In this document: piece after piece, positions 33,067 to 41,941 of the stretch
Layout: every line of letters begins with the position of its first letter
How positions within the stretch are numbered: the stretch's first letter is position 1
Program-made: the position numbers and the translations under genes
Notes under the pieces: model-generated
Database searches by the model: none
What the model was told of the DNA's origin: nothing
What the model saw: only the letters and a program-made list of their open reading frames with translations
From: Pseudomonadota bacterium
GTDB taxonomy: Bacteria; Pseudomonadota; Gammaproteobacteria; Steroidobacterales; Steroidobacteraceae
NCBI GenBank assembly: GCA_021849615.1
Contig: JAJZSQ010000011.1
Span: forward strand, 1 to 51,110
Direction of reading: 5' to 3'
DNA: 51,110 bases

Positions 33067-35123
33067 TGTTCGAGTATCACTCCGGAGTCGGCCGGGACGC
33101 TCACCGTCACGGCGCCCTGCTCTACAGTGTAAACCCCACCGGCGAGCAGGTCGCGCACGGTCGACCCATTGGTCATGCTGAGCTCGCCGACCGGCACCGT
33201 GACGCTCTGCGGAGCGGCGCTCGCGTTCAGAACCACGGCAATGCGGTGATCCGCATCGAAGCGGCCATAGGCGTAGACGTCCTCAGCGTCGTCGGTGAGC
33301 AGCGTCATGAACGAGCCAGTCCGTAGGGCCGGATAGGTGTCGCGGATCGTGATCAGCTGGTGCGCAAGCGCCACGGGCGGATCCGACAGCGTCGCCTTCG
33401 ACCAGTCGAAGGTGCGCCGGTTGTCCGGGTCGTTGGCGCCCTGCATGCCGTATTCGTCGCCGTAGTAGATGGTCGGCGTACCGACGTACGTGAACTGGAA
33501 GATCATCGCGAGTTCCGTTTTCGCCAGATCGTCGCCACAGCGAGTCGTGAAGCGCGGCGTATCGTGCGTGCCGAGCTCGTTGGTCATCGTTTCCTGTACA
33601 TTCACGGGCAGATCCGCGCGGGCTTTACTCAGTGCCGCGTCAAACTCGGTGACATCCAGGGTCGCCGGCTTGCCGCCCTCATCGACGCCGCACAGCCACT
33701 CGGAAAGCGGATCGGTGAACCCGTTGTAGTTCATCGCGCCGTCCCATTCGTGACCACCGTCGAGCCACGGCGCCGGATCACCCCAGAATTCCCCGAGAAT
33801 CTCTGCGTTCGGGTTGGCCGATAGCACCGCGGTGCGCAATTCGCGCATGATCTGATGATTCGTAGCGTCGGAGCCGCTATTGCCGTCGGCATCGATCATC
33901 TGTGCCGTATCGAGCCGCCAGCCGTCGATGCCGTAGGGCGGCTTGAGGTACGTCTGCACGACAGACGTCGGGCTGGCATAAATCTGCTCGCGCACGGGCG
34001 AACCGGTAGCCCCGTAATTGAGCTTAGGCATGGTGGGGACCATGTCCAGAAAGCTCGAGTACTGATTCGGCCATGACTGGAAGGTGTACCAGGTGTAGTA
34101 CGGGCTCGACTTTGACTGGTAGGCCCCGGTCACCGAGCAGCTCAGGGTGCCGTAGGTTTCCCTGCCGAACCAGCAGTTCGAGTCTCCCGTATGGTTGAAA
34201 ACCCCGTCCAGAATGAGGTAGCCGGCCGGACCGTTCGCGCTGGAGTGCACATCCTGGATGAGCTGCTCGAGCCGCGCATTGCTGCCGAACGCCGGATCGA
34301 CCTTGTAGTAATCGGCCGTATCGTATTTGTGGTTGGTCGGCGACTCGAAAATTGGCGTCAGGTAGATGATGTCCGCGCCCAGGGTCTGCTTGATGTAACT
34401 GAGCTTCTGTTCAATGCCGGCAAGATCGCCGCCAAAGAAAACTTCGCCGTTGCAGCCAGGCACCGTCGCGTAGACGCTCGTGCCCCAGGCGTGCTGCTCC
34501 GTGGCACAGCCTGCGAAGGTATACGCGCCGCTGGTGACATCATTGGCCGGGTTGCCATCGAAGAACCGGTCAACGAAAATCTCGTACATTACGCCGCTTT
34601 TCATCCAGCTGGGCGTCTTGAAGCCCGGAATGACGAAGAAATCGCCACTCGAGGGATCGGTAGTACTGACGCCATCAGCGTTGTACCAAACCGTCTCGGC
34701 GCCGTTGCTGACCTCGAAACGGTAATATTTTTCCGACGCACTCGCCGGAATGGTGCCCTGCCAGTAGTCGTAGCGGCCCGTCGGGTCCGTCGAGGTCACG
34801 CTCATCGGAACGTAGTGGAACGAGGCGTCGGCCGTATCGTAATACTTGATGTTCGCACTAGTGACATTACCGTGCGCCGTGCGCAAGGTGACCGTAACGG
34901 GATCGGTTGCACTCGGCTCGGTGTTGCTGTCGTACATCGTGCCCTGATCGGAGAACAGATCAGCGGTCTTGATCGAGGGCGTCACCGCGCCGGAGCTTGC
35001 CGTGTTGCTGCCCACTGCGGGCACGCCGTTCGCACCCCCACCGCAAGCGGACAGGGCAGCTGCCAGCGCCATGACTGCCAGCGCCGCCGTGCGGCGCGGC
35101 CAGCTCCAATTGCATTCGAACAT
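33063..35123 (-). CDS. GH13 alpha-glucan hydrolase, lipoprotein (cyclomaltodextrinase/alpha-amylase-like)
   Basis: A 686-residue enzyme starting at MFECNWSWPRRTAAL (AGAAAGG-like site upstream; an ATG at 35168 is less likely). Lipobox LSAC with Cys27 followed by GGG predicts a membrane-anchored lipoprotein. Residues about 45-170 form an N-terminal beta-sandwich (CBM34-like); the barrel follows with region I DGVFNHTGD, region II DGWRLDTAQ (nucleophile Asp), region III ILGEFWGD (acid/base Glu) and region IV LGTHDTPRF (His520-Asp). All GH13 catalytic residues are present. It heads the operon with the six-hairpin enzyme and MFS permease and is a close paralogue of the next gene. Exact product specificity is not determinable. 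Confidence 0.9.
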   Translation of the reverse strand: MFECNWSWPRRTAALAVMALAAALSACGGGANGVPAVGSNTASSGAVTPSIKTADLFSDQGTMYDSNTEPSATDPVTVTLRTAHGNVTSANIKYYDTADASFHYVPMSVTSTDPTGRYDYWQGTIPASASEKYYRFEVSNGAETVWYNADGVSTTDPSSGDFFVIPGFKTPSWMKSGVMYEIFVDRFFDGNPANDVTSGAYTFAGCATEQHAWGTSVYATVPGCNGEVFFGGDLAGIEQKLSYIKQTLGADIIYLTPIFESPTNHKYDTADYYKVDPAFGSNARLEQLIQDVHSSANGPAGYLILDGVFNHTGDSNCWFGRETYGTLSCSVTGAYQSKSSPYYTWYTFQSWPNQYSSFLDMVPTMPKLNYGATGSPVREQIYASPTSVVQTYLKPPYGIDGWRLDTAQMIDADGNSGSDATNHQIMRELRTAVLSANPNAEILGEFWGDPAPWLDGGHEWDGAMNYNGFTDPLSEWLCGVDEGGKPATLDVTEFDAALSKARADLPVNVQETMTNELGTHDTPRFTTRCGDDLAKTELAMIFQFTYVGTPTIYYGDEYGMQGANDPDNRRTFDWSKATLSDPPVALAHQLITIRDTYPALRTGSFMTLLTDDAEDVYAYGRFDADHRIAVVLNASAAPQSVTVPVGELSMTNGSTVRDLLAGGVYTVEQGAVTVSVPADSGVILEQ

Positions 35124-35197
35124 CTTTCTATCGCCTTTCTCGTTCACGTTCGTCTTGCGTCCGCTCACCAGAGAATTTACCGCACCGGTCGCGAAGC

Positions 35198-35234
35198 CGC
35201 CGCTGCTGGCGCCCCCGGGGCGCCAGCAGCGGCG
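35198..35234 (-). terminator. Strong hairpin after the upstream GH13 gene
   Basis: A stem of at least 16 base pairs with outer sequence CGCCGCTGCTGGCGCC and its complement around a CCCCGG centre, eight bases beyond the stop of the gene at 35242-37323. No T run follows on the minus strand, so it may act as a terminator or as an mRNA-stabilising stop between the two GH13 genes. Confidence 0.55.
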
Positions 35235-35241
35235 TCGCGAA

Positions 35242-37323
35242 TCACTGCTCCAGGATCGCCCCGTAATGCCCCTGCACGGTCACATTGACGTATCCTCGAC
35301 CGCCATTTTCATAAACCGTGTACTGGGCTCCGGAAACCAGATCCTTCACTGTCGATCCTATCGCGTCGCCGGCGAGCCAGACGGGAATGGCAACGTTCGA
35401 CTGCGCGCTGCTGTTGTTCAGCACGACTACGAGACGGTGATTGCGACCTACGCGCGCGAATGCGAATACCTCGTTGGTGCCGTACAAATCACCGGTCATG
35501 TCCGGCACGAGCGGGATGAACGATCCGACGCGCAGCGCAGCATACTCTCTACGTATCTTGATCAGCTTGCGGGTCAGCGCCACGGCGGGATTTGCAAGTG
35601 TGGCCCTCGACCAGTCGAAAGTATGGCGGTTCTGGGGGTCGGCTCCGCCCATCATGCCGTATTCGTCTCCGTAGTAGATCATGGGTGTGCCGACGTACGT
35701 GAACTGCAGAATGAGGCCAAGGTACGTCCCCCAACCGTTGGTCCACGAGCACCGCTGCGCAAAACGCGGAGTGTCCTGTGTACCAAGCTCGTTGGTCATG
35801 ACCTGCTGTACGTCGCCCGGCAGGTCTGCGCGGGTCCCCCACAGCCAGCCCGCCAGTTGGCTGACGCCAATCGAGGCGCTATTTCCGCTTTCATCCGTAC
35901 CACAGATCCACTCCGACACCGGATTGGTGAACCCGTTGTAATTCATGGCGCTATCCCACTGATCCCCATCATCCAGCCACGACGAAGCGTCACCCCAGTA
36001 CTCCCCGAGAATCTCTGCGTTCGGGTTGACGGCGGTAATAGCGGCACGCAATTGCCGCATGATCTGGTGATTAGTCGCATCGGATCCATAATTTGCTCCG
36101 GCATCCATGTACTGCGCGGAATCGAGGCGCCAACCATCGATGCGATATGGTTCGCGCAGATAATTTTGAACAACAGATCGGCGTCGGCCGTAGATCTGCA
36201 TGCGCACCGGCGAGCCAGTTGCCCCGTAGTTGAGCTTGGGCATGCTGGAGATGCCAAAAAATGATGCGTACTGCGTCGGCCAGCCCTCGAACGTGTAGTA
36301 GTCGTAATACGGGCTCGAAGTGGATTGGAATGCACCGACCACCCGGCACTTTTCTTTCCAGTAAGTCGACCTGCCGAACCAGCAGTTGGTATCACCAGTG
36401 TGATTGAATACGCCGTCGAGGATGATGTAGCCGCGCCGCCCGTCCTCATCGCCATGGACCGCTCTTATCAGGCTCTCGAGCGTTCCGTTTGTGCCGAAGG
36501 CCGGATCGACCTTGTAGTAATTGGCCGTGTCGTACTTGTGATTGGTCGGGGATTCGAAAATTGGCGTCAGATACAGGATATTTGCACCGAGTGTCTTCTT
36601 TATGTATCCAAGTTTCCGCCTGATTCCCGCAAGATCACCGCCGAAGAACACCTCGCTGTTGCACCCGTTCACGTACGCCGCGTCGTTCGTATAGCCGCTC
36701 ACCCATGAATGCTGTTCGACAGAACATCCGTCGTACGTGAATTCACCGTTATAGACGTCGTTTTCCGGATTTCCGTCGTAGAAACGGTCAGGAAAGATTT
36801 CGTATCCGACGCCATTTTTCATCCAGTCCGGGGTCTTGAATCCCGGAATAATGAAGAAATCTCCATAAATCGGCTCGCTGGAACTTAAACCGGACGCGTT
36901 GTACCAGACAGTTGCCTGGTTATCGTTGATCTGGAAGCGGTAGTAGAGCTCTGCGGTGCCGACATTGGCGATGGTGCCCTGCCAGTAGTCGAACTGTCCG
37001 GTCGAATCGGTGGATGCGTAATGCATCGGCACCCAGACGAACTGGCTCGTCGCCGAATCGTAATATTTGATGTTCGCACTGGTGATGTCATCGTGGCAGA
37101 CGCGGAGCGTCAGGGTTACAGACGCGTTGCGCGCCGGCTCGGGGTTACTGTCGAACATTGGCCCCTGGTCGGAGAAGATCTCTCGCCAATGGACGTTGCC
37201 ATTCGTCCCACAGGCCTGCGCTCGGCCGCTTAAGCCGAGCAGCAGCCCGGCCGCAAGAATGGGCATGAATGATGCCGCTCGACGAAAACGCCTTACCTTT
37301 ACGCGCTGGCTTCGATGTTTCAT
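35242..37323 (-). CDS. GH13 alpha-glucan hydrolase paralogue with His-to-Gln in region IV
   Basis: A 693-residue paralogue of the neighbouring GH13 enzyme, with the same N-terminal sandwich and barrel. GGGGAG precedes the ATG at 37323. The signal peptide ends GRAQA before Cys; the preceding residues are not a good lipobox, so it is probably soluble in the periplasm or exported. Region II is DGWRLDSAQ and region III ILGEYWGD. Region IV reads LGTQDTPRF: the nearly invariant His is Gln516 (codon CAG against CAC in the paralogue), next to the catalytic Asp. This could lower activity or shift specificity. Its base composition is visibly less GC-rich than that of nearby housekeeping genes. Confidence 0.88.
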   Translation of the reverse strand: MKHRSQRVKVRRFRRAASFMPILAAGLLLGLSGRAQACGTNGNVHWREIFSDQGPMFDSNPEPARNASVTLTLRVCHDDITSANIKYYDSATSQFVWVPMHYASTDSTGQFDYWQGTIANVGTAELYYRFQINDNQATVWYNASGLSSSEPIYGDFFIIPGFKTPDWMKNGVGYEIFPDRFYDGNPENDVYNGEFTYDGCSVEQHSWVSGYTNDAAYVNGCNSEVFFGGDLAGIRRKLGYIKKTLGANILYLTPIFESPTNHKYDTANYYKVDPAFGTNGTLESLIRAVHGDEDGRRGYIILDGVFNHTGDTNCWFGRSTYWKEKCRVVGAFQSTSSPYYDYYTFEGWPTQYASFFGISSMPKLNYGATGSPVRMQIYGRRRSVVQNYLREPYRIDGWRLDSAQYMDAGANYGSDATNHQIMRQLRAAITAVNPNAEILGEYWGDASSWLDDGDQWDSAMNYNGFTNPVSEWICGTDESGNSASIGVSQLAGWLWGTRADLPGDVQQVMTNELGTQDTPRFAQRCSWTNGWGTYLGLILQFTYVGTPMIYYGDEYGMMGGADPQNRHTFDWSRATLANPAVALTRKLIKIRREYAALRVGSFIPLVPDMTGDLYGTNEVFAFARVGRNHRLVVVLNNSSAQSNVAIPVWLAGDAIGSTVKDLVSGAQYTVYENGGRGYVNVTVQGHYGAILEQ

Positions 37324-37440
37324 GTTTTTGACTCCCCTATGGTGGCGATCCACGGCCCTTTCGGCCCATTCGACATGCCCGGATGTACGCCGCTCTGCGT
37401 CGGCTCACGCCCGGCATTCCTTGATGTATGCCTGTTCGCA

Positions 37441-37466
37441 CGGCTGCTCCGGCCCCGGAGCAGCCG
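37441..37466 (-). terminator. Hairpin terminator after the GH31 gene
   Basis: CGGCTGCTCCGG-CC-CCGGAGCAGCCG, a perfect 12-base-pair arm palindrome 37 bases past the GH31 stop codon. There is no clear T tract. It separates the GH31 transcript from the GH13 gene starting at 37323. Confidence 0.5.
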
Positions 37467-37502
37467 AACGCTGCACGTTGACGAATCTCGGTTCAGATTC
37501 GC

Positions 37503-39866
37503 TCAGTGACGATTCGCCTCGATGATGCTGACGTGCGACCGTTCGCCCGCCGGCACTCCGATGAATGTGAGGGAGCCCACGCGGTTCTTTCCGCGTGCCC
37601 AGCAAATCCGATTGCAGCCGCTAAGCGCCGCCAGATTGGCGGCCGGCTGCAGCGCTCGTCCGCCGACGACGACGGACTGCGCATGCACGCGATGCAGGAC
37701 GAACACATACCGGCGCAGTGCGGGCTTGTAACTGCCCTGCACGGCACCGAGGGTCAGCTGAACGGTGGTACCGGTCGACTGCGTGCCGATGCGCTGCAGG
37801 AAGTACTGCCCGTGCTGGTAGGCATAGGTCTCGCCGTTGTCGTCGTAGTAGTCAAAGTGCGTGGCGCGACGGGCGGGGAAGACCTCGACGGTGAGAGTGC
37901 GCACCGGATGCTGCCCCACGTATTGCATCAGCGGTTGCGTCGGAATGATCGCGCCCTGACGTACGAACAGCGGGATGTCCATCCACGTCTTCGCATCGAG
38001 CTTCAGGGTGACGGTACGCCCGCCGCGATACACCTTGCCGGTGAAGAAGTTGGTCCAGGTTCCGTGCGGCAGATACAGCTGCTTGGTGCGCTGGTGGCGA
38101 TGCACGACCGGGGAGACCAGCAGCCACTGCCCGAACAGCCACGCCTGCACGTCATTGCGCAGGTGCGGATCGTGGGGCCAGCTGAAGAACAGCGGGCGGA
38201 CGAGACCGACGCCCGCGACGTGATCCTGCCAGGCGTAGGAGTAGATGTAAGGCATCAGGCGGTAGCGCAGATCGAGCGCCGCGGTGGCCGCCCGTGCGGC
38301 AGTTTGTCCGTAGATCCACGGCTGGCGGCGCTGCAGGTAGCTGCCGTGCACGCGGCAGATGGGCGCGAACGCGTCGAACTCCAGCCAGCGCGCATAATTC
38401 TCCGACGACGGATGCAGGTGGAACCCGCCCCCGTCCATGCCCCACCACATCTCCCCGACGTCAATCGCGCTCAGCATGCGCTGGCGCTGCGCGGCCATGC
38501 TGGCGAAGCCGCTTTGGATGTCCCCGGACCACAGGCCGTAGGCGTAGCGCTGCGCGCCGAGCCAGAAGTTGCGGTTCAGCGACCAGACGCGCTGCGGGAA
38601 GTACTTGCGCTGTCCGTCGTAGAGGGCCCGCTCCATGTTGAAGAACTGGGTGTCATCTCCGGTCTCGTCGGCCTCGTCGTTCCACCAGCCGACGATGCCG
38701 GTGCGGAAGCTCTGGCGCAGCGCGGGGTTGAAGAACCATGTGCGTGTTGCCGCCTTGTCGAAATCGAGCGTCTTGACCGGCTTGTGCGAGAAATAATCGA
38801 GGCTCGCCTTCTCCCCCGGGATCCACAGGTGATGTGCGGTGGCGTACTGGCCCTCGACGGTGTTCACGTGGATGCGCGGCTTCATGATGCCGATCAGGTG
38901 CACCCCGAGGGCGGTGAGTTCGCGGTCGAGCTTGCCGCTCGGGGCGTCGGGGAACTTGCGGGTGTTCCAGCGGAACTCCCCGTAGTTGTTCTGCCCCCAG
39001 GCCTTCCAGTCGAAATCGAGGGAGAACGCATCGAGCGGAATGTGCAGCTTCCGGTAACGGCGCACGATGCGCAGCAGCTCGCCTTCGTTGATGCCCCACT
39101 GGCTGTTGATGAACCCTAAGGACCACTTGGGGAACAACGGTGCATGGCCAGTAAGCACATCGACTGCAGCGAAGATCTGCCGTGGCGTGCCGAGGATCAG
39201 ATAGTAGTCAGGGTCAACCCTGGTCTGGCGCAGCACCTGGATGCGCCCGGCGCCCAGGTCGAACAGGGTCTTCTGGCTATCGAGCAAGACAGCGAAGCCC
39301 GCCGTGCTCCACACCAGGGGCGCGCCGGCGTCGCCCTGCTCCCCGGCGGTGGCCATCTGGCGGCCGGTGCGCAGCAGACCAGATTCGGCTTTCTGAAAGG
39401 CATTAAAACCATGCACGCCGTAGAGCGGCGCAGTCTTCGGAGAGTAGTCGACCGCGAACGTGCCCCGCGCTAGCGTACCGTTGAGATTCTGGTGCAACGA
39501 TTCCGCAGCGCCGCGGGCAGAGACGACCCGCAGTGCACCGGTGGTGCTATCGAACATGACTCGTATGGCGCCGCTGCTGAGCGTGATTTCCCCGGCGCGC
39601 CGGCGTACGGTCACCGGGCTGGCAGCAGCCTGCGGCGCGCGTGGCGAGATCACCAGTGCCGGGGGTGAAGCATGGCCGCCGGGGAGAAAATGCACACGCA
39701 GGACGTTGCGCCGGACCAGCGTGAGCTGCAGCTGCCCGCCGTGGAAAGTCACCGCGGCGCCCCCAGGCAACATGGCGACGGCCTCTGCAGCTGACGCGTG
39801 GCCGCGCGCACAGATCATGAAGAGCGCGGCCGCCGCGATCGCGGCCCAACGGTGTCCCGGATGCAT
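37503..39866 (-). CDS. GH31 alpha-glucosidase-family enzyme, exported
   Basis: A 787-residue protein starting MHPGHRWAAIAAAALFMICARGHASA (signal peptide), with GAGGGG upstream of the ATG at 39866. Further upstream open codons cross the intergenic region and are unlike the family. It has an N-terminal sandwich, then the GH31 barrel: FPKWSLGFINSQWGINEGELL, LDAFSLDFDWKAWG, GIVGWWNDEADETGDD and RYAYGLWSGDIQSGF (acid/base Asp), and a C-terminal beta domain. The nucleophile motif reads WNDEAD instead of the commoner WxDMNE, with the Asp kept. It probably releases glucose or acts on branched or short alpha-glucans in the periplasm. The ATACGTAT operator-like site lies 340 bases upstream. Confidence 0.88.
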   Translation of the reverse strand: MHPGHRWAAIAAAALFMICARGHASAAEAVAMLPGGAAVTFHGGQLQLTLVRRNVLRVHFLPGGHASPPALVISPRAPQAAASPVTVRRRAGEITLSSGAIRVMFDSTTGALRVVSARGAAESLHQNLNGTLARGTFAVDYSPKTAPLYGVHGFNAFQKAESGLLRTGRQMATAGEQGDAGAPLVWSTAGFAVLLDSQKTLFDLGAGRIQVLRQTRVDPDYYLILGTPRQIFAAVDVLTGHAPLFPKWSLGFINSQWGINEGELLRIVRRYRKLHIPLDAFSLDFDWKAWGQNNYGEFRWNTRKFPDAPSGKLDRELTALGVHLIGIMKPRIHVNTVEGQYATAHHLWIPGEKASLDYFSHKPVKTLDFDKAATRTWFFNPALRQSFRTGIVGWWNDEADETGDDTQFFNMERALYDGQRKYFPQRVWSLNRNFWLGAQRYAYGLWSGDIQSGFASMAAQRQRMLSAIDVGEMWWGMDGGGFHLHPSSENYARWLEFDAFAPICRVHGSYLQRRQPWIYGQTAARAATAALDLRYRLMPYIYSYAWQDHVAGVGLVRPLFFSWPHDPHLRNDVQAWLFGQWLLVSPVVHRHQRTKQLYLPHGTWTNFFTGKVYRGGRTVTLKLDAKTWMDIPLFVRQGAIIPTQPLMQYVGQHPVRTLTVEVFPARRATHFDYYDDNGETYAYQHGQYFLQRIGTQSTGTTVQLTLGAVQGSYKPALRRYVFVLHRVHAQSVVVGGRALQPAANLAALSGCNRICWARGKNRVGSLTFIGVPAGERSHVSIIEANRH

Positions 39867-40406
39867 AATCGTCAATTCCCCCTCAGTACACCGCGCACGG
39901 CAGTGCTGGACATGTGCTGCGGACAATCCCGCCGGCGCAAGCGTTCTTGGCTCGAGGACAGAAGGGGCTAGCGGCACATCCCGGGCGTTCCGTGACCAGC
40001 CGGTATCGCGTGTTGGTCCTGCACGTTCCCCCGCCTGGTGTCTGCCATGATGCGGACTCGAGAAGCATCTCGCGGTCCGCCCCCTCAAGTGCGCCACTGC
40101 ATCGCCAACTTCCCGCACGGACACCCGATGCTGCCGCGCTGCGCTGTGCGCTCCTCTGAGCTGCCGGGCGAGAATGCGACGGAGGCGCCGGGATTGGCAA
40201 CGCTTCGCATACGTATTCATCCGCACGCTGGGGACCGAGCCTGCCCGTGGCGGCTTATGCTTCAGTTACCGCTGGGATGCGCCATAATTCCGTACCGGGG
40301 GCATGCGCGGAGGGTCGTGTGCCCAGCAGCAGAAAGTACCTTATGACACGATCAGCGGGGCCTCCTGCCGACCACCCGGCGGACAGGAATCGGGGCGCAG
40401 GCCGCC
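39867..40406. other. 540-base divergent intergenic region, GH31 / halogenase
   Basis: No convincing gene on either strand: the frames that cross it are antisense-like and lack family features. It holds the ribosome site for the GH31 gene near its left end and one LacI-type operator-like palindrome at 40206-40219. I see no tRNA-like cloverleaf, repeat array or strong sigma-70 promoter. It is long for this gene-dense region and could hide a small RNA or a degraded gene. Confidence 0.5.
40206..40219. promoter_or_regulatory. LacI-type operator-like site (copy 4, between GH31 and halogenase)
   Basis: CGCATACGTATTCA shares the ATACGTAT centre and the GCATACGTATTCAT stretch with the operator at 46839-46852. 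It lies between the divergent GH31 and first halogenase genes, so the same regulator could control both. Confidence 0.6.
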
Positions 40407-41927
40407 ATGCATGACCCCTCCGGGCGCCGCATCCGGCGGATCGTCATTCTGGGCGGTGGGTCTTCCGGATGGATGAGTGCCGCCGCACTCTCCCGTGCGA
40501 CCTACGGGCAGATCCCCATCGAGCTCATCGAGTCCGATGCGATCGGGACCGTGGGGGTCGGGGAAGCGACCATTCCCCCGATCCGCCAGTTCAACCAGCT
40601 GCTGGGGATCGATGAGAACGAGTTCCTTGCGGCCACCGGGGGTACGTTCAAACTCGGCATCGAGTTTGTCAACTGGACTCGCGTCGGACAGCGCTATTTC
40701 CACCCGTTCGGAAGGTTCGCGCCCGATTTCGATTCGGTTCCGCTGCATCATTACTGGCTCAGCGAACGCGCTCGGGGCTCGACGGTACCGTTCGAGGAAT
40801 ACGCCATGGCATGGATCGCGGCCCGGGCGGGCCGCTTTGACCGTCCCCTTGCGGACCGCCGCCTGGTGCTCTCGACCCATGATTTCGCCTACCATTTCGA
40901 TGCGGGGCTGTACGCGAAATTCCTGCGCGGGTACGCAGAGCGACGGGGTGTTGTGCGCACGGAAGGGGAAGCAACCGGCGTGCAGCTGCGAAGCACGGAT
41001 GGCTTCATCGAAGCCGTGGTGCTGAAAGATGGACGACAGGTGGACGGAGACCTGTTCATCGACTGTTCCGGATTCCGTGCCGTATTGATCGGCGCGGCCC
41101 TGGGCAGCCGGTACGAGGATTGGCGGCAGTGGCTACCCTGCGACCGTGCGGTCACCGTCGGTGGCGCGGTCGGACCAGAGCTGCCGCCCTACACACGCTC
41201 AATCGCCGGCGCTGCGGGCTGGCAATGGCGGATTCCGTTACAGCACCGCATGGGAAACGGCCACGTCTACTGCAGCGGGTACCTGAGCGATGAGGAAGCT
41301 GCGGCCACCCTGCTCGAAAGCCTCGAGAGTGCCCCGCTTGGCGAGCCGCGGCTGATCAGATTCACGACCGGCGTGCGGCGCGAACCGTGGTCACGCAACT
41401 GCGTAGCCATCGGGCTCGCCGCGGGCTTTCTCGAGCCGCTGGAGTCCACGGCGTTGCATCTGGTGCAGTCGGCTCTGATGCGCCTGCTCGCTCTGTTCCC
41501 GGATCGAGACTGCGATCCGCTGCTCGTGCGCGAGTTCAACCGCCTGACGGTCACCGAATACGAACGCATCCGCGACTTCCTGGTGCTGCACTATCACGCC
41601 CAGGAACGCGATGAGCCCATGTGGCGCGCTACTCGCGCGATGGCGATCCCGGAGACGCTGCAGTACAAGATTGACCAGTTCCGGCATTCCGGGAGAATCG
41701 TCGCCGAACCGCTCGAACTGTTCCAGAACAGCAATTGGCTTGCGGTGCTGCTCGGCCAGGAAGTGTGGCCGGCGCGGCATCATCCGCTGGTCGGACTGAA
41801 TACAGGAATCGACCCCAAAGCCTACCTCGCGAGCATACACGAGGTCCTGCAGCGCGCCGCAGACTCCCTGCCGACTCATCGGCAGTACATCGAGCGCCAT
41901 TGCAGCCGAGGAATCATCCCCCGGTAG
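40407..41927 (+). CDS. Flavin-dependent tryptophan-halogenase-family protein 1
   Basis: A 506-residue FADH2-dependent halogenase-family protein. The FAD-binding motif is VILGGGSSGWMSA; VGEATIP precedes the conserved Lys82 (GGTFKLGIEF) that forms the haloamine or guides HOX. WQWRIP is the WxWxIP motif that separates halogenases from monooxygenases, and GFLEPLESTALHLVQ holds the conserved Glu. All key residues are present. The family name does not prove tryptophan as substrate: relatives beside TonB receptors in Xanthomonas, Caulobacter and Brevundimonas have unknown natural substrates. It is convergent with its paralogue (14 bases apart) and divergent from GH31. No flavin reductase gene is nearby. 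Confidence 0.9.
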   Translation: MHDPSGRRIRRIVILGGGSSGWMSAAALSRATYGQIPIELIESDAIGTVGVGEATIPPIRQFNQLLGIDENEFLAATGGTFKLGIEFVNWTRVGQRYFHPFGRFAPDFDSVPLHHYWLSERARGSTVPFEEYAMAWIAARAGRFDRPLADRRLVLSTHDFAYHFDAGLYAKFLRGYAERRGVVRTEGEATGVQLRSTDGFIEAVVLKDGRQVDGDLFIDCSGFRAVLIGAALGSRYEDWRQWLPCDRAVTVGGAVGPELPPYTRSIAGAAGWQWRIPLQHRMGNGHVYCSGYLSDEEAAATLLESLESAPLGEPRLIRFTTGVRREPWSRNCVAIGLAAGFLEPLESTALHLVQSALMRLLALFPDRDCDPLLVREFNRLTVTEYERIRDFLVLHYHAQERDEPMWRATRAMAIPETLQYKIDQFRHSGRIVAEPLELFQNSNWLAVLLGQEVWPARHHPLVGLNTGIDPKAYLASIHEVLQRAADSLPTHRQYIERHCSRGIIPR

Positions 41928-41941
41928 CTTCGCGACGCCCG

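Noticed and set aside
30928-33132. A 734-codon plus-strand frame opposite the six-hairpin gene
   Set aside because: Low-complexity basic product with no family features; the minus-strand frame has a signal peptide, catalytic-type motifs and overlaps with its operon neighbours.
39867-40226. N-terminal extension of the GH31 protein by 120 residues
   Set aside because: The extension is Arg-rich and precedes a clear signal peptide, which must be at the N-terminus; a ribosome site lies just before 39866.
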